A stretch of 6,947 bases of DNA. It comes from Deltaproteobacteria bacterium (lineage in GTDB: Bacteria; Desulfobacterota; DSM-4660; Desulfatiglandales; Desulfatiglandaceae). Numbering within the stretch: the stretch's first letter is position 1; each line of letters starts with the position of its first letter. This document shows, one piece after another, positions 1 to 5,867 of the stretch. The notes under the pieces were generated by a model. That model saw only the letters and a program-made list of their open reading frames with translations, had not been told where the DNA came from and did no database searches. Both the position numbers and the translations under genes were made by a program. The stretch is taken from NCBI GenBank assembly GCA_019307165.1, contig JAFDKD010000147.1:1-6947 (forward strand). The letters run 5' to 3'.

Positions 1-84
1 ATTCCATCATTCCATGTGGCTTACAAACGACAACAGCCGCCAAACGAACTATAATTTCGATAAGTTGTAGAATTTCCGAGACGT
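1..84. repeat. Left arm of an 84-bp imperfect inverted repeat
   Basis: The reverse complement of this stretch aligns without gaps to 4846-4929 with 7 mismatches by hand count (77 of 84 identical). The outermost 36 bases are identical and all mismatches fall in the inner 48. The inner end lies 24 bases from the start of the iron-sulfur gene. The repeat begins at the first base of the window, so it may extend further left. It could be the end of a mobile segment or one copy of a dispersed repeat; no transposase is linked to it here. Confidence 0.9.
27..55 (+). promoter_or_regulatory. Candidate sigma-70 promoter within the left repeat arm
   Basis: A perfect TATAAT at 50-55 is preceded by ACGACA at 27-32 (four of six bases match TTGACA) with a 17-base spacer. 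Transcription would start near 62, giving a leader of about 45 bases for the gene at 108. Both boxes and the spacer length are also conserved in the right repeat arm, which supports function, although the whole repeat is conserved there. Confidence 0.45.
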
Positions 85-96
85 AATGGAATAAAT

Positions 97-100
97 GGAG
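97..100 (+). promoter_or_regulatory. Ribosome binding site of the iron-sulfur gene
   Basis: GGAG is separated by seven bases from the ATG at 108. This fixes the start of the 333-residue protein and lies just outside the repeat arm. Confidence 0.7.
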
Positions 101-107
101 AATAGCA

Positions 108-1109
108 ATGGACGCACGCCACACTGAATTGGCCAAACGGATCGGGTTGGGGCATTCTGAAAGAATCGCCCATCTATTCGACATGATCGCCGACGATTTC
201 GAGACCGACCTTCTGTTGGCCCTGCCGGCCAATACGCCGGCCCTGGCCGAGCCTTTGAACCGGAGCGAAGACGAACTATCCGAAAAACTGCAAGACCTGT
301 TCATGCGCGGACTGGTGTTTCCCTCAAAGAAGACAGATCCACCCACCTTTCGCATGTCGCGTGATGTCATTCAATTTCATGACGCCACCGCCCTCTGGCC
401 CGGCGCCACGATTGAATACCGCAACCTTTGGCGCGACTTTATGGATGAGGAATGGCCGGAGATTTCCAAGACGCTGCCGGAGGTGTTCGGCCGGCCGATC
501 AATCGAGTCATTCCGATCGGCGTCACCCTGGAGGCCAAGGCCAGCGTTCTGGCCTATGAAGACGTCAAAGAGATCATCGACAACGCGCGAACCCTGGCCG
601 TCACCGACTGCCCCTGCCGCCTGACCCACCGCAAATGCGACAGCCCTCTGGAAGTATGCCTGCAGCTCGACCGAACCGCCGAGTACAACATCACCCGGGG
701 GTACGGCCGCGAACTGACCAAGGAAGAAGCCCTGGGCGTGATGCGCCAGGCCGAAGAAGCCGGCCTGGTGCATATGGTGGTCAACCAACGCAGCGTGGAT
801 CACATCATCTGCAGCTGCTGCAGCTGCTGCTGCGTGACCATGCCAAACGTCATCCGGCACGGCGCAGACCTGCTCGCCCCCAGCCGTTTCGAGGCTCGTG
901 TCGATTCCGAACTGTGCACGGCCTGCGAAACCTGCCTTGACCGGTGCATATTCAGCGCCGTTGAAATGAATGAAGGACAGGACCTGGCTGTAATTGACCC
1001 GGGAAAGTGCCAGGGCTGCGGCGTGTGCCTGGTCACCTGTCCGACGGAAGCGATATCATTGGTCGAGGTTCGTCCCAGGGAATTTATCCCGGAAAAAATG
1101 GCGCATTAA
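108..1109 (+). CDS. 4Fe-4S binding protein with CxCR module, CSCCSCCC stretch and C-terminal 2[4Fe-4S] ferredoxin domain
   Basis: Probable cytoplasmic electron-transfer or redox-sensing protein of 333 residues; its partner is unknown. Residues 1-95 look helical and winged-helix-like, with no cysteines. Cys168, Cys170, Cys177 and Cys184 form a CPCR-type cluster motif. Residues 235-242 read CSCCSCCC, with six cysteines in eight positions. The C-terminus holds two classic CxxCxxCxxxC motifs (Cys270/273/276/280 and Cys301/304/307/311), the signature of a bacterial 2[4Fe-4S] ferredoxin. There is no signal peptide or membrane segment. Proteins of this architecture are, to my knowledge, common and poorly characterised in sulfate reducers and other anaerobes. 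The start is set by GGAG at 97-100. The gene stands alone in its orientation and converges on the radical SAM gene. Family assignment is firm for the ferredoxin domain; the role of the upstream cysteine modules is inference. Confidence 0.92.
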   Translation: MDARHTELAKRIGLGHSERIAHLFDMIADDFETDLLLALPANTPALAEPLNRSEDELSEKLQDLFMRGLVFPSKKTDPPTFRMSRDVIQFHDATALWPGATIEYRNLWRDFMDEEWPEISKTLPEVFGRPINRVIPIGVTLEAKASVLAYEDVKEIIDNARTLAVTDCPCRLTHRKCDSPLEVCLQLDRTAEYNITRGYGRELTKEEALGVMRQAEEAGLVHMVVNQRSVDHIICSCCSCCCVTMPNVIRHGADLLAPSRFEARVDSELCTACETCLDRCIFSAVEMNEGQDLAVIDPGKCQGCGVCLVTCPTEAISLVEVRPREFIPEKMAH

Positions 1110-1244
1110 TCGTGCGCAAGGATGGTCCTTCAAGGTTGTCCGGGTATTGGTAGGATGCTGCAATGGCTCCCGAAGATCCCTATTTTGATGGAACGAAAAG
1201 GCAAATACAACCGAAGCATAAGGATTTTTTTCAAGTGCTCCGAA

Positions 1245-2783
1245 TCACGTAACGGTGACAGCCGGCCTATCTGGTTCTTTGATGCCACGATCGATCATTT
1301 TTGCCGGAAGTTCGGGTTGACGTAAAAGTGTGCACCGACGAAATGGACTTGAAAGCAATTTAAAAATATCGGATGCCTTCATATGGCGGCCAAAGGTACG
1401 CACCAGCTTGTAGCTTTGAATCGGGCGCCCGAAGATCCTGAGGAAAAACAACAACGCATATCCCTTCATTCGCGCACGGTTTACCACTTCACTGGGAAGA
1501 ATGGTCGGGTCAATATCGGAGCATTTGAACCATTTGAACCAGTCGCGTTCATCATCAATGATCCCGAGTTCGATATATTCCTGCCACAGGGGCGTCCCCC
1601 GGTAAACGCAAAGGCGATTAAATCCGAAACTATCAAGCTTCAAACGTGCTGCAAACCGAAAGCTTTGCATGATATCCTTTTTGGTTTCCCCGGGAGACCC
1701 TATCAAGAAAAAACCATGGACTCTTTCAATCCCCTGGCGTTTGGCCTCGCTGACCGCATACTCGATCTGATCCAGGGTCTGGTTTTTATTCAGTCGATCC
1801 AGGATCTTTTGAGTGCCTGCTTCGACTCCATATGCCAGGAAGGTGCAGTTTGCCTCGCTCATGATGGGCAGTTGGTCAACGCCAACCGAATCGACCCTCC
1901 CTTCGCAGCCCCAGCGGAATTCGAGACGGCGTTCGACAATACCGTTGCAGATATCGTTGATGCGCTTGCGCTTGAGCAGGAAATGATCATCCGTGAGATA
2001 GATTGAGCGGTAGCCTGCGTCGTTGAGCTTCTGCATCTCTCCAAGCACATGTTCGGCCGAGCGGTGGCGCCATTTGCCCTTTGACAAAGAAGGAATATCA
2101 CAGTAAATGCAGCCGTAAGGGCAGCCCCGCGAAGTCTGAATTGTGCAGAATTTGTCCAGAGAGAGCACCGTGGGAACGTCAAGAGGCAATGACTCGATAT
2201 AATCAATCGGCAGACTGTCCCGGTCCGGGTACGGAAACTGATCCAGGTCCCGGATAATGGAACGGGGCGGATTGGAAACGATCTTGTCTCCGTCGCGCCA
2301 CACCAGGCCTGCCACTGAGCCGGGATCATCCATATTGACCAGATAATCCGGTAAAAGCTCCTCGCCTTCGCCGACCCCTATGCAGTCCGCATATGGGCAA
2401 TCCTGTAAAATATGCTCAGAGTTCATAGAGGCAAAAACGCCACCCAGGATAATCGGGATGTCCGGCGCTGCAAATTTGAGACGCTCGGCCATGACTTTGG
2501 TTGCCGCATAGGTGGTGGTGGAAAGAAATGACAGTGCAATTACAACCGGTCGTTCCTCTCTGACCGCCCGTGCAATATGCTCCCCCTTCATCTCCGGGTG
2601 ACAGGTGTCAAACATCCGCACATCGTGACCATGCCGCCGCAATACCGGCGCCAAGGTTTCGATCCCGAGCGGCGGAAATGCCATAACCTTGACCCGCTTG
2701 TCGCCGGGCTTTGAACCTCCAAGTTCTTCCGGTAGAAATTGATAGTAGTCTTCGTCTCGAACATATACTAAAAAGGTTTTCAT
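1245..2783 (-). CDS. B12-binding-domain radical SAM protein
   Basis: A 512-residue enzyme of the cobalamin-binding-type radical SAM group (BchE/HpnJ/class B methyltransferase-like). Residues 1-150 form a Rossmann-like B12-binding-type domain, with a typical PIILGG strand-turn near 110-115 and GVGEGEELL at 136-144. A canonical DxHxxG cobalamin motif is absent; the nearest resemblance is Asp59/His62. The SAM-binding [4Fe-4S] motif CxxxCxxC is Cys221, Cys225 and Cys228, preceded by RG. Later core segments include YGVEAG (318-323) and GFFLIGSPGET (357-367). The tail from about 410 is basic with a hydrophobic patch (LLFFL at 444-448). An upstream in-frame extension to 2912 exists, but an AAAGGA site seven bases before the ATG at 2783 decides the start. 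It probably shared a transcript with the broken transporter gene upstream. Substrate cannot be read from sequence; methylation or rearrangement of a lipid or cofactor are options. Confidence 0.9.
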   Translation of the reverse strand: MKTFLVYVRDEDYYQFLPEELGGSKPGDKRVKVMAFPPLGIETLAPVLRRHGHDVRMFDTCHPEMKGEHIARAVREERPVVIALSFLSTTTYAATKVMAERLKFAAPDIPIILGGVFASMNSEHILQDCPYADCIGVGEGEELLPDYLVNMDDPGSVAGLVWRDGDKIVSNPPRSIIRDLDQFPYPDRDSLPIDYIESLPLDVPTVLSLDKFCTIQTSRGCPYGCIYCDIPSLSKGKWRHRSAEHVLGEMQKLNDAGYRSIYLTDDHFLLKRKRINDICNGIVERRLEFRWGCEGRVDSVGVDQLPIMSEANCTFLAYGVEAGTQKILDRLNKNQTLDQIEYAVSEAKRQGIERVHGFFLIGSPGETKKDIMQSFRFAARLKLDSFGFNRLCVYRGTPLWQEYIELGIIDDERDWFKWFKCSDIDPTILPSEVVNRARMKGYALLFFLRIFGRPIQSYKLVRTFGRHMKASDIFKLLSSPFRRCTLLRQPELPAKMIDRGIKEPDRPAVTVT

Positions 2784-2790
2784 AGATGAA

Positions 2791-2796
2791 TCCTTT
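2791..2796 (-). promoter_or_regulatory. Ribosome binding site that decides the radical SAM start
   Basis: On the minus strand AAAGGA is followed by seven bases and then ATG (2783-2781). This supports a start at 2783 rather than the upstream in-frame codon at 2912, whose extra 43 residues are arginine-rich and overlap the transporter remnant. Confidence 0.75.
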
Positions 2797-2808
2797 GTAC
2801 TTATGCGC

Positions 2809-3163
2809 CTACAAAGGCCGTTTCCAATCATGCCATTGCGACGAATTCGATATTGTCTCCGTAATACGGCCCTCTCTGATTTTGCCCCTGTAAGGGCATG
2901 TGAAGGGCTCACCTGTCCGGGTAACCAGCCAGACTCCCAGGCATATCACTAGATGCCGGCCCAGCGCGTTGCGCCAATGGTTTCGTTAAAAAAAATCGAC
3001 CGGCAAGAGCGGTGACAATATAGCCGATGGAGAGCAGGGGATAGGCATACCTGACCTCTACCCGGGAAAGCACCAGCAGCCGAACCACAACACTGATCAC
3101 ATAACATGCCGGTCCGATCAGGACATAGGGACCGGCGGCAACGACAATCAGTCTTAGAAAAAA
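2809..3163 (-). pseudogene. Broken SMR/EamA-like small membrane transporter (N-terminus lost, two frameshifts)
   Basis: Three reading frames joined together give a recognisable small multidrug resistance/EamA-type transporter C-terminal part. Frame one (3163 down to about 2995) reads through PYVLIG, LLVLSRVEV and YAYPLLSIGYIVTAL, matching the central helices and the AYPLL motif of ArnE/EmrE-like proteins. At an eight-base T run (minus strand, 2988-2995) one missing base puts the expected continuation, NETIGATRWAGI, in a second frame. Near 2949-2954 a second missing base moves it to a third frame, VICLGVWLVTR, the expected last helix. That third frame ends at 2809, 25 bases before the radical SAM start. 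The first helix (about 40 residues) is missing and an in-frame stop lies at 3164-3166. Unshifted, frame one stops at 2909. It is either a decayed gene or, for the frameshifts, sequencing error in a homopolymer; the missing N-terminus argues for real decay. Confidence 0.75.
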
Positions 3164-3256
3164 TTAATATTTACATATCATGAAAACCCGGCGTTGTCAT
3201 GGCACAACAAATTGGAATGACGTGTAAAGATCCGGGCCCACAGGACCCGGCTTCGT

Positions 3257-3271
3257 CCCGCTGATAGCGGG
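3257..3271. repeat. Perfect hairpin CCCGCT-GAT-AGCGGG
   Basis: The stem is six base pairs with a three-base loop, set in G+C-rich DNA. No T run follows on either strand, so it is a poor intrinsic terminator and more like part of an extragenic repeat. Confidence 0.5.
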
Positions 3272-3311
3272 CCTACGCCGCGGCACGCCAGGCTTTGAGG
3301 CCGCCCCCTAT

Positions 3312-3341
3312 ACATTGAATATTGAACATTGAGTTATTGAA
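3312..3341. repeat. A+T-rich ATTGAA-type tandem units
   Basis: Four degenerate units of the form ATTGAAT, ATTGAAC, ATTGAGTT and ATTGAAG follow one another. They are probably non-coding extragenic repeat material. Confidence 0.5.
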
Positions 3342-3398
3342 GATTTATGGATTCCGCCTCTCAGCCTTATCGGCAAAAGTTGTTAGACCGGCAACATT

Positions 3399-3434
3399 CG
3401 TGCTCGTGGTCGTTGTCGTTGTCGTAATCGATTT
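3399..3434. repeat. Degenerate hexamer tandem repeat
   Basis: Six consecutive hexamers begin with CG: CGTGCT, CGTGGT, CGTTGT, CGTTGT, CGTAAT, CGATTT. The array is non-coding here and decays toward both ends, as expected for a small microsatellite-like tract. Confidence 0.65.
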
Positions 3435-3501
3435 CAATCATCATGGCTATCTGCGGTAGCGATCACATGTCCGAAGCATGGCGGGATTGGGATTCATTAT
3501 A

Positions 3502-3520
3502 AATGTTGAGACCTGACACC
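3502..3520. repeat. 19-base repeat, inverted relative to 6551-6569
   Basis: This stretch is the exact reverse complement of 6551-6569 (GGTGTCAGGTCTCAACATT). The other copy lies 15 bases past the stop of the transposase remnant, so the sequence may be an extragenic repeat or end sequence recognised by that transposase family. Confidence 0.8.
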
Positions 3521-3564
3521 CTTTACCCCAACCGGTGGAGATACTCTTTTCGACACATTTGTTC

Positions 3565-3592
3565 TTGCAAAATAGAAATTGCATTCTATAAT
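3565..3592 (+). promoter_or_regulatory. Promoter of the ATPase gene, probably giving a leaderless mRNA
   Basis: TTGCAA (3565-3570), a 16-base spacer and a perfect TATAAT (3587-3592). The expected start of transcription, seven or eight bases beyond the -10 box, falls on or one base before the ATG at 3600. No ribosome binding site precedes that ATG, which agrees with a leaderless transcript. Confidence 0.6.
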
Positions 3593-3597
3593 GCAAT
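3578..3597. promoter_or_regulatory. Palindromic candidate operator overlapping the -10 box
   Basis: ATTGCAT (3578-3584) and ATGCAAT (3591-3597) form a perfect inverted repeat around TCTATA. Part of the -10 TATAAT lies within it, and the right arm ends two bases before the ATG. A dimeric repressor bound here would block transcription; autoregulation is possible since the encoded protein has a winged-helix-like segment. Confidence 0.5.
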
Positions 3598-3599
3598 GC

Positions 3600-4754
3600 A
3601 TGATTCGTCGATTGGTTAAACATCAGGTACTGGAACGTCTGAAAATTTACCCGGCGGTAGCCTTGGTCGGGCCCCGCCAATGCGGCAAGACAACCCTGGC
3701 GCAATCCATAGGCGGGGTCTATTTCGACCTGGAACAGCAATCCGAGCGTCTGCGCCTGGACCTCGAGTGGGACGGCGTCGTGTCCGGGAAAGACCTGGTG
3801 ATCCTGGACGAGGCCCAATCCTGGCCAGACGTCTTTGTGCGCCTCCGCGGGGCCATCGACCGGGCGCGCAAGCGCATGGGCCGCTTCCTGCTCCTGGGCT
3901 CAGTGTCCCCTTCGCTGATGATCCAGGTTTCGGAGTCACTGGCGGGGCGCCTGTCATTGGTCGAGCTGACGCCGTTTCTGATGTCCGAACTCAAAACGAA
4001 GGCGTCGCGCGAGCGCCGTTGGTTGTACGGGGGCTATCCCGACGGCGGCGTGTTGGAACCCAAGCAGTATCCGCGATGGCAGCTTGACTACCTGGCGCTT
4101 TTGACCCAGCGCGACCTGCCGGCTTGGGGTTTGCCTGCCAAGCCGCAGACCACCGATCGCCTTCTCCGCATGCTGGCGGCGATGCACGGGCAAGTGTGGA
4201 ACGCTTCGCAGGTGGGTCAGAGTTTAGGGCTATCGTACCATACCGTCAACAGCTACCTCGATTACCTGGCCGGGGCTTTCCTGATCCGGCGGCTGCCGTC
4301 CTATCAAGCCAACATCCGCAAGCGGCTCGTCAAGAGTCCTAAGCTCTACTGGCGCGACTGTGGTCTGCCCCATGCGTTGCTGAACGTGTCCGACGAGCGC
4401 GCGTTGCTCTCGCAACCATGGGTTGGCGCAAGCTGGGAAGGCTTCGTGATTGAACAAGCGCTGGGCGAACTTTCCTCGCGGGGGCGAAATTTCAGCGCCT
4501 ACTACTTCAGAACCGGCGACCAACATGAACTGGACTTGGTGCTGGACTTCGGGAACGAATTGTGGGCCGTCGAGGTGAAGCTGACGTCTTCGCCAACGCC
4601 CCAGGACATGGCGCGCCTGGACAAGACCGCCGATATGATCGATGCGTCACGTCGTTTCCTGGTCTCTCAGACCAGCCGGCCGAGCGGTGCCAAGCGTCGC
4701 GTTTCCTGCAACCTGCCGACCTTTCTGGATCATTTGTCGGGGAACAAATCCTAG
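3600..4754 (+). CDS. AAA ATPase with DUF4143 domain (ATP-binding protein)
   Basis: A 384-residue protein of the AAA_14/DUF4143 family. Walker A is GPRQCGKT (24-31) and Walker B is LVILDE (66-71); LLLGSVS (97-103) occupies the sensor-1 place. Residues 185-240 form a winged-helix-like segment containing NASQVGQSLGLSYHTVNSYL. The C-terminal part resembles a PD-(D/E)xK nuclease fold: Glu280 in WEGFVIEQ, Asp312 in ELDLVL and Glu325/Lys327 in AVEVK. All expected nuclease-like residues are present. Length matches the usual 370-430. In-frame codons at 3579 (TTG) and 3591 (ATG) lie upstream, but family members start MI(K/R)RL and the promoter predicts transcription from about 3600. The gene is monocistronic. 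Family members are widespread and often mobile; biochemical function is largely unknown, with toxin-antitoxin-like or defence roles proposed only by inference. Confidence 0.93.
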   Translation: MIRRLVKHQVLERLKIYPAVALVGPRQCGKTTLAQSIGGVYFDLEQQSERLRLDLEWDGVVSGKDLVILDEAQSWPDVFVRLRGAIDRARKRMGRFLLLGSVSPSLMIQVSESLAGRLSLVELTPFLMSELKTKASRERRWLYGGYPDGGVLEPKQYPRWQLDYLALLTQRDLPAWGLPAKPQTTDRLLRMLAAMHGQVWNASQVGQSLGLSYHTVNSYLDYLAGAFLIRRLPSYQANIRKRLVKSPKLYWRDCGLPHALLNVSDERALLSQPWVGASWEGFVIEQALGELSSRGRNFSAYYFRTGDQHELDLVLDFGNELWAVEVKLTSSPTPQDMARLDKTADMIDASRRFLVSQTSRPSGAKRRVSCNLPTFLDHLSGNKS

Positions 4755-4845
4755 GGGGCAGCCCTTGACATTCGACATTTGCCGACCAAGTGGAGCGGCA
4801 CGCCGATGAAAATATCTGTTTCTTTATTCTTCCAGGCTTAATTAA

Positions 4846-4929
4846 ACGTCTCGGAAATTATATAACTTATTGAAATTATAGTTTTTTTGTCGACTGTTGT
4901 CGTTTGTAAGCCACATGGAATGATGGAAT
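4846..4929. repeat. Right arm of the 84-bp imperfect inverted repeat
   Basis: This arm pairs with 1-84 in inverted orientation (77 of 84 identical). It includes minus-strand copies of the ACGACA and TATAAT boxes with the same 17-base spacing, pointing inward at the ATPase gene's 3' end. It marks the border between G+C-richer DNA to the left and A+T-richer DNA to the right. Confidence 0.9.
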
Positions 4930-4956
4930 AGAGGAATGTTGGAATGCTGGGTATGG
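4917..4956. repeat. Degenerate octamer array at the outer edge of the right repeat arm
   Basis: Five units follow in register: GGAATGAT, GGAATAGA, GGAATGTT, GGAATGCT, GGGTATGG. The first one and a half units belong to the 84-bp repeat; the rest extend beyond it. Confidence 0.6.
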
Positions 4957-5253
4957 AAAGCGGAAAACGACATTTACTTCAAATAATGAAATGGCAACTT
5001 TTCACTGGTTTCATGATATCACCTGCAGTGAATTCCAAAATACAAGTTGAAAAGGTGGAAAAGGTCTATAATAATTTGTGGGCGTTTTCCCGCTTTCCAA
5101 CGAGATGGATATTTTTTATCCACTTTGCGAGTTCCATAACCAAAACTGCATACGTTTTATCCATCTTCTTGGCGCCCGATCTTCCTCACCTCGGTAAAAT
5201 TAACCGAACGCCATACCTATTTTTCATAACAATTCAAATACTTATATGAAACG

Positions 5254-5268
5254 TACCACAATGTGGTA
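5254..5268. promoter_or_regulatory. Perfect 15-base palindrome upstream of the ZraP-like gene
   Basis: TACCACA-A-TGTGGTA is a perfect inverted repeat with a single central base. It overlaps the -24 element of the sigma-54-like promoter, so a bound protein could compete with RNA polymerase. No regulator gene is visible in the window. Confidence 0.5.
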
Positions 5269-5280
5269 TGCGCTTTGCAT
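5264..5280 (+). promoter_or_regulatory. Candidate sigma-54 (-24/-12) promoter
   Basis: TGGTATG, four bases and TTGCAT match the pattern TGGCACG-N4-TTGCW. The invariant GG (5265-5266) and GC (5277-5278) are ten bases apart, as required. Transcription would start near 5290, about 30 bases before the ATG at 5319. E. coli zraP is known to be sigma-54/ZraR dependent, and this gene belongs to that family, which makes the site more credible. Confidence 0.6.
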
Positions 5281-5318
5281 AAATTCGGGAAGCGGAGAAG
5301 AGAATTGGGGGCTTAGTC

Positions 5319-5867
5319 ATGAGAAAAAAATCAATGCTTTTGGGAATTGTAGTGCTTGTAGGCTCTCTGGCCATTCCTGTTTTTGCCTATGATTCTGGTT
5401 TGGGCAAACCACAACATTACTCATTAATTGCGAGGGCTGATGGTCCGGGATACTGTTGGCAGTACAGCAGGGAGTTTGGCGATTCTACAATGCCTGATCA
5501 AAAGAAGAAACTTGATGAACTTTACAAGAATTTCACAAAAGAAATGGCTGAACTGAGCAGCGGGATTTGGGCAAAGTCTCTTGAGCTTGATGCTGTGCTG
5601 ATTGACCCGAATCCGGACAGGGAAAAGGCTAGAGTTGTTCAGAGGGAAATTAATGATCTTTGGGATAAAGTGACAGAACAGAGTTTGGATTATACTTTTG
5701 AGAAAACCGGAAGCATTGATGCGAGTGGCGATGCCAAAGAATTCGGTTCGGGTTATGGATATGGATGTCATATTGCCGCTGATGAGCGATCCCGCCCATT
5801 ATTATTGACGACATTTCATAGAAAACCGGTCAACGGTACTAACTGTAGGCACTATATTGTCTGGTAA
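5319..5867 (+). CDS. ZraP/Spy/CpxP-like periplasmic protein (probable metal or envelope stress)
   Basis: A secreted protein of 182 residues. The N-terminus is a clear signal peptide: MRKK, a hydrophobic core at 6-20, and likely cleavage after VFA at 23. The mature part holds a long charged helical segment (about 58-128, including LDELYKNFTKEM and an NPDREKARVVQREI stretch). This has the pattern of ZraP and related heavy-metal-resistance/Spy proteins, which act as periplasmic chaperones or metal binders. A Gly/Tyr-rich turn ending in Cys150 is typical of ZraP C-termini, but here a further 32 residues follow, which is unusual. Cysteines are at 46, 150 and 176. A GGGGG site (5307-5311) lies seven bases before the ATG. 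It is the first gene of a likely operon with the VTT protein. Classical LTxxQ motifs are not seen, so the family call is by overall pattern. Confidence 0.75.
   Translation: MRKKSMLLGIVVLVGSLAIPVFAYDSGLGKPQHYSLIARADGPGYCWQYSREFGDSTMPDQKKKLDELYKNFTKEMAELSSGIWAKSLELDAVLIDPNPDREKARVVQREINDLWDKVTEQSLDYTFEKTGSIDASGDAKEFGSGYGYGCHIAADERSRPLLLTTFHRKPVNGTNCRHYIVW

Larger units (their letters stand above)
3164..3599. other. Gene-free stretch with short extragenic repeats
   Basis: No convincing coding sequence was seen on either strand. The stretch holds a CCCGCT/AGCGGG hairpin (3257-3271), an A+T-rich heptamer-like run (3312-3341), a degenerate hexamer array (3399-3434), the 19-base repeat also found at 6551-6569, and the promoter/operator of the ATPase gene. 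It looks like repeat-rich intergenic DNA, with the break point of the truncated transporter gene at its left end. Confidence 0.6.
4755..5318. other. Gene-poor region containing the right repeat arm and an upstream regulatory region
   Basis: An open frame of 101 codons at 4944-5249 has no recognisable domain, no ribosome binding site and runs through repeat DNA, so I do not call it. The stretch holds the 84-bp repeat arm, degenerate octamers, a TGGATA/TATCCA hairpin with a five-T loop (5106-5122), and a sigma-54-like promoter at its right end. Base composition shifts to A+T-rich from about 4830. Confidence 0.6.

Noticed and set aside
324..860. 178-codon minus-strand open frame opposite the iron-sulfur gene
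   Set aside because: It is alanine/histidine-rich, lacks a ribosome binding site, and is antisense to a gene with clear ferredoxin motifs.
1101..1130. Possible terminator between the convergent genes (GCGCA/TGCGC and AAGGA/TCCTT hairpins)
   Set aside because: Stems are only five base pairs and no T run follows on either strand.
1383..2006. 207-codon plus-strand open frame inside the radical SAM gene
   Set aside because: It is a shadow frame antisense to a well-supported enzyme; no domain is recognisable.
3399..3434. CRISPR-like array
   Set aside because: The units are contiguous hexamers with no spacers, so it is a simple tandem repeat.
5106..5122. TGGATA/TATCCA hairpin with a five-T loop as a terminator or operator
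   Set aside because: It is not followed by a T tract, lies far from any gene end, and may be chance in A+T-rich DNA.
4944..5249. 101-codon open frame in the A+T-rich gap
   Set aside because: It begins within octamer repeat DNA, has no ribosome binding site, and its product resembles no family I know. A search for conserved homologs could still revive it.
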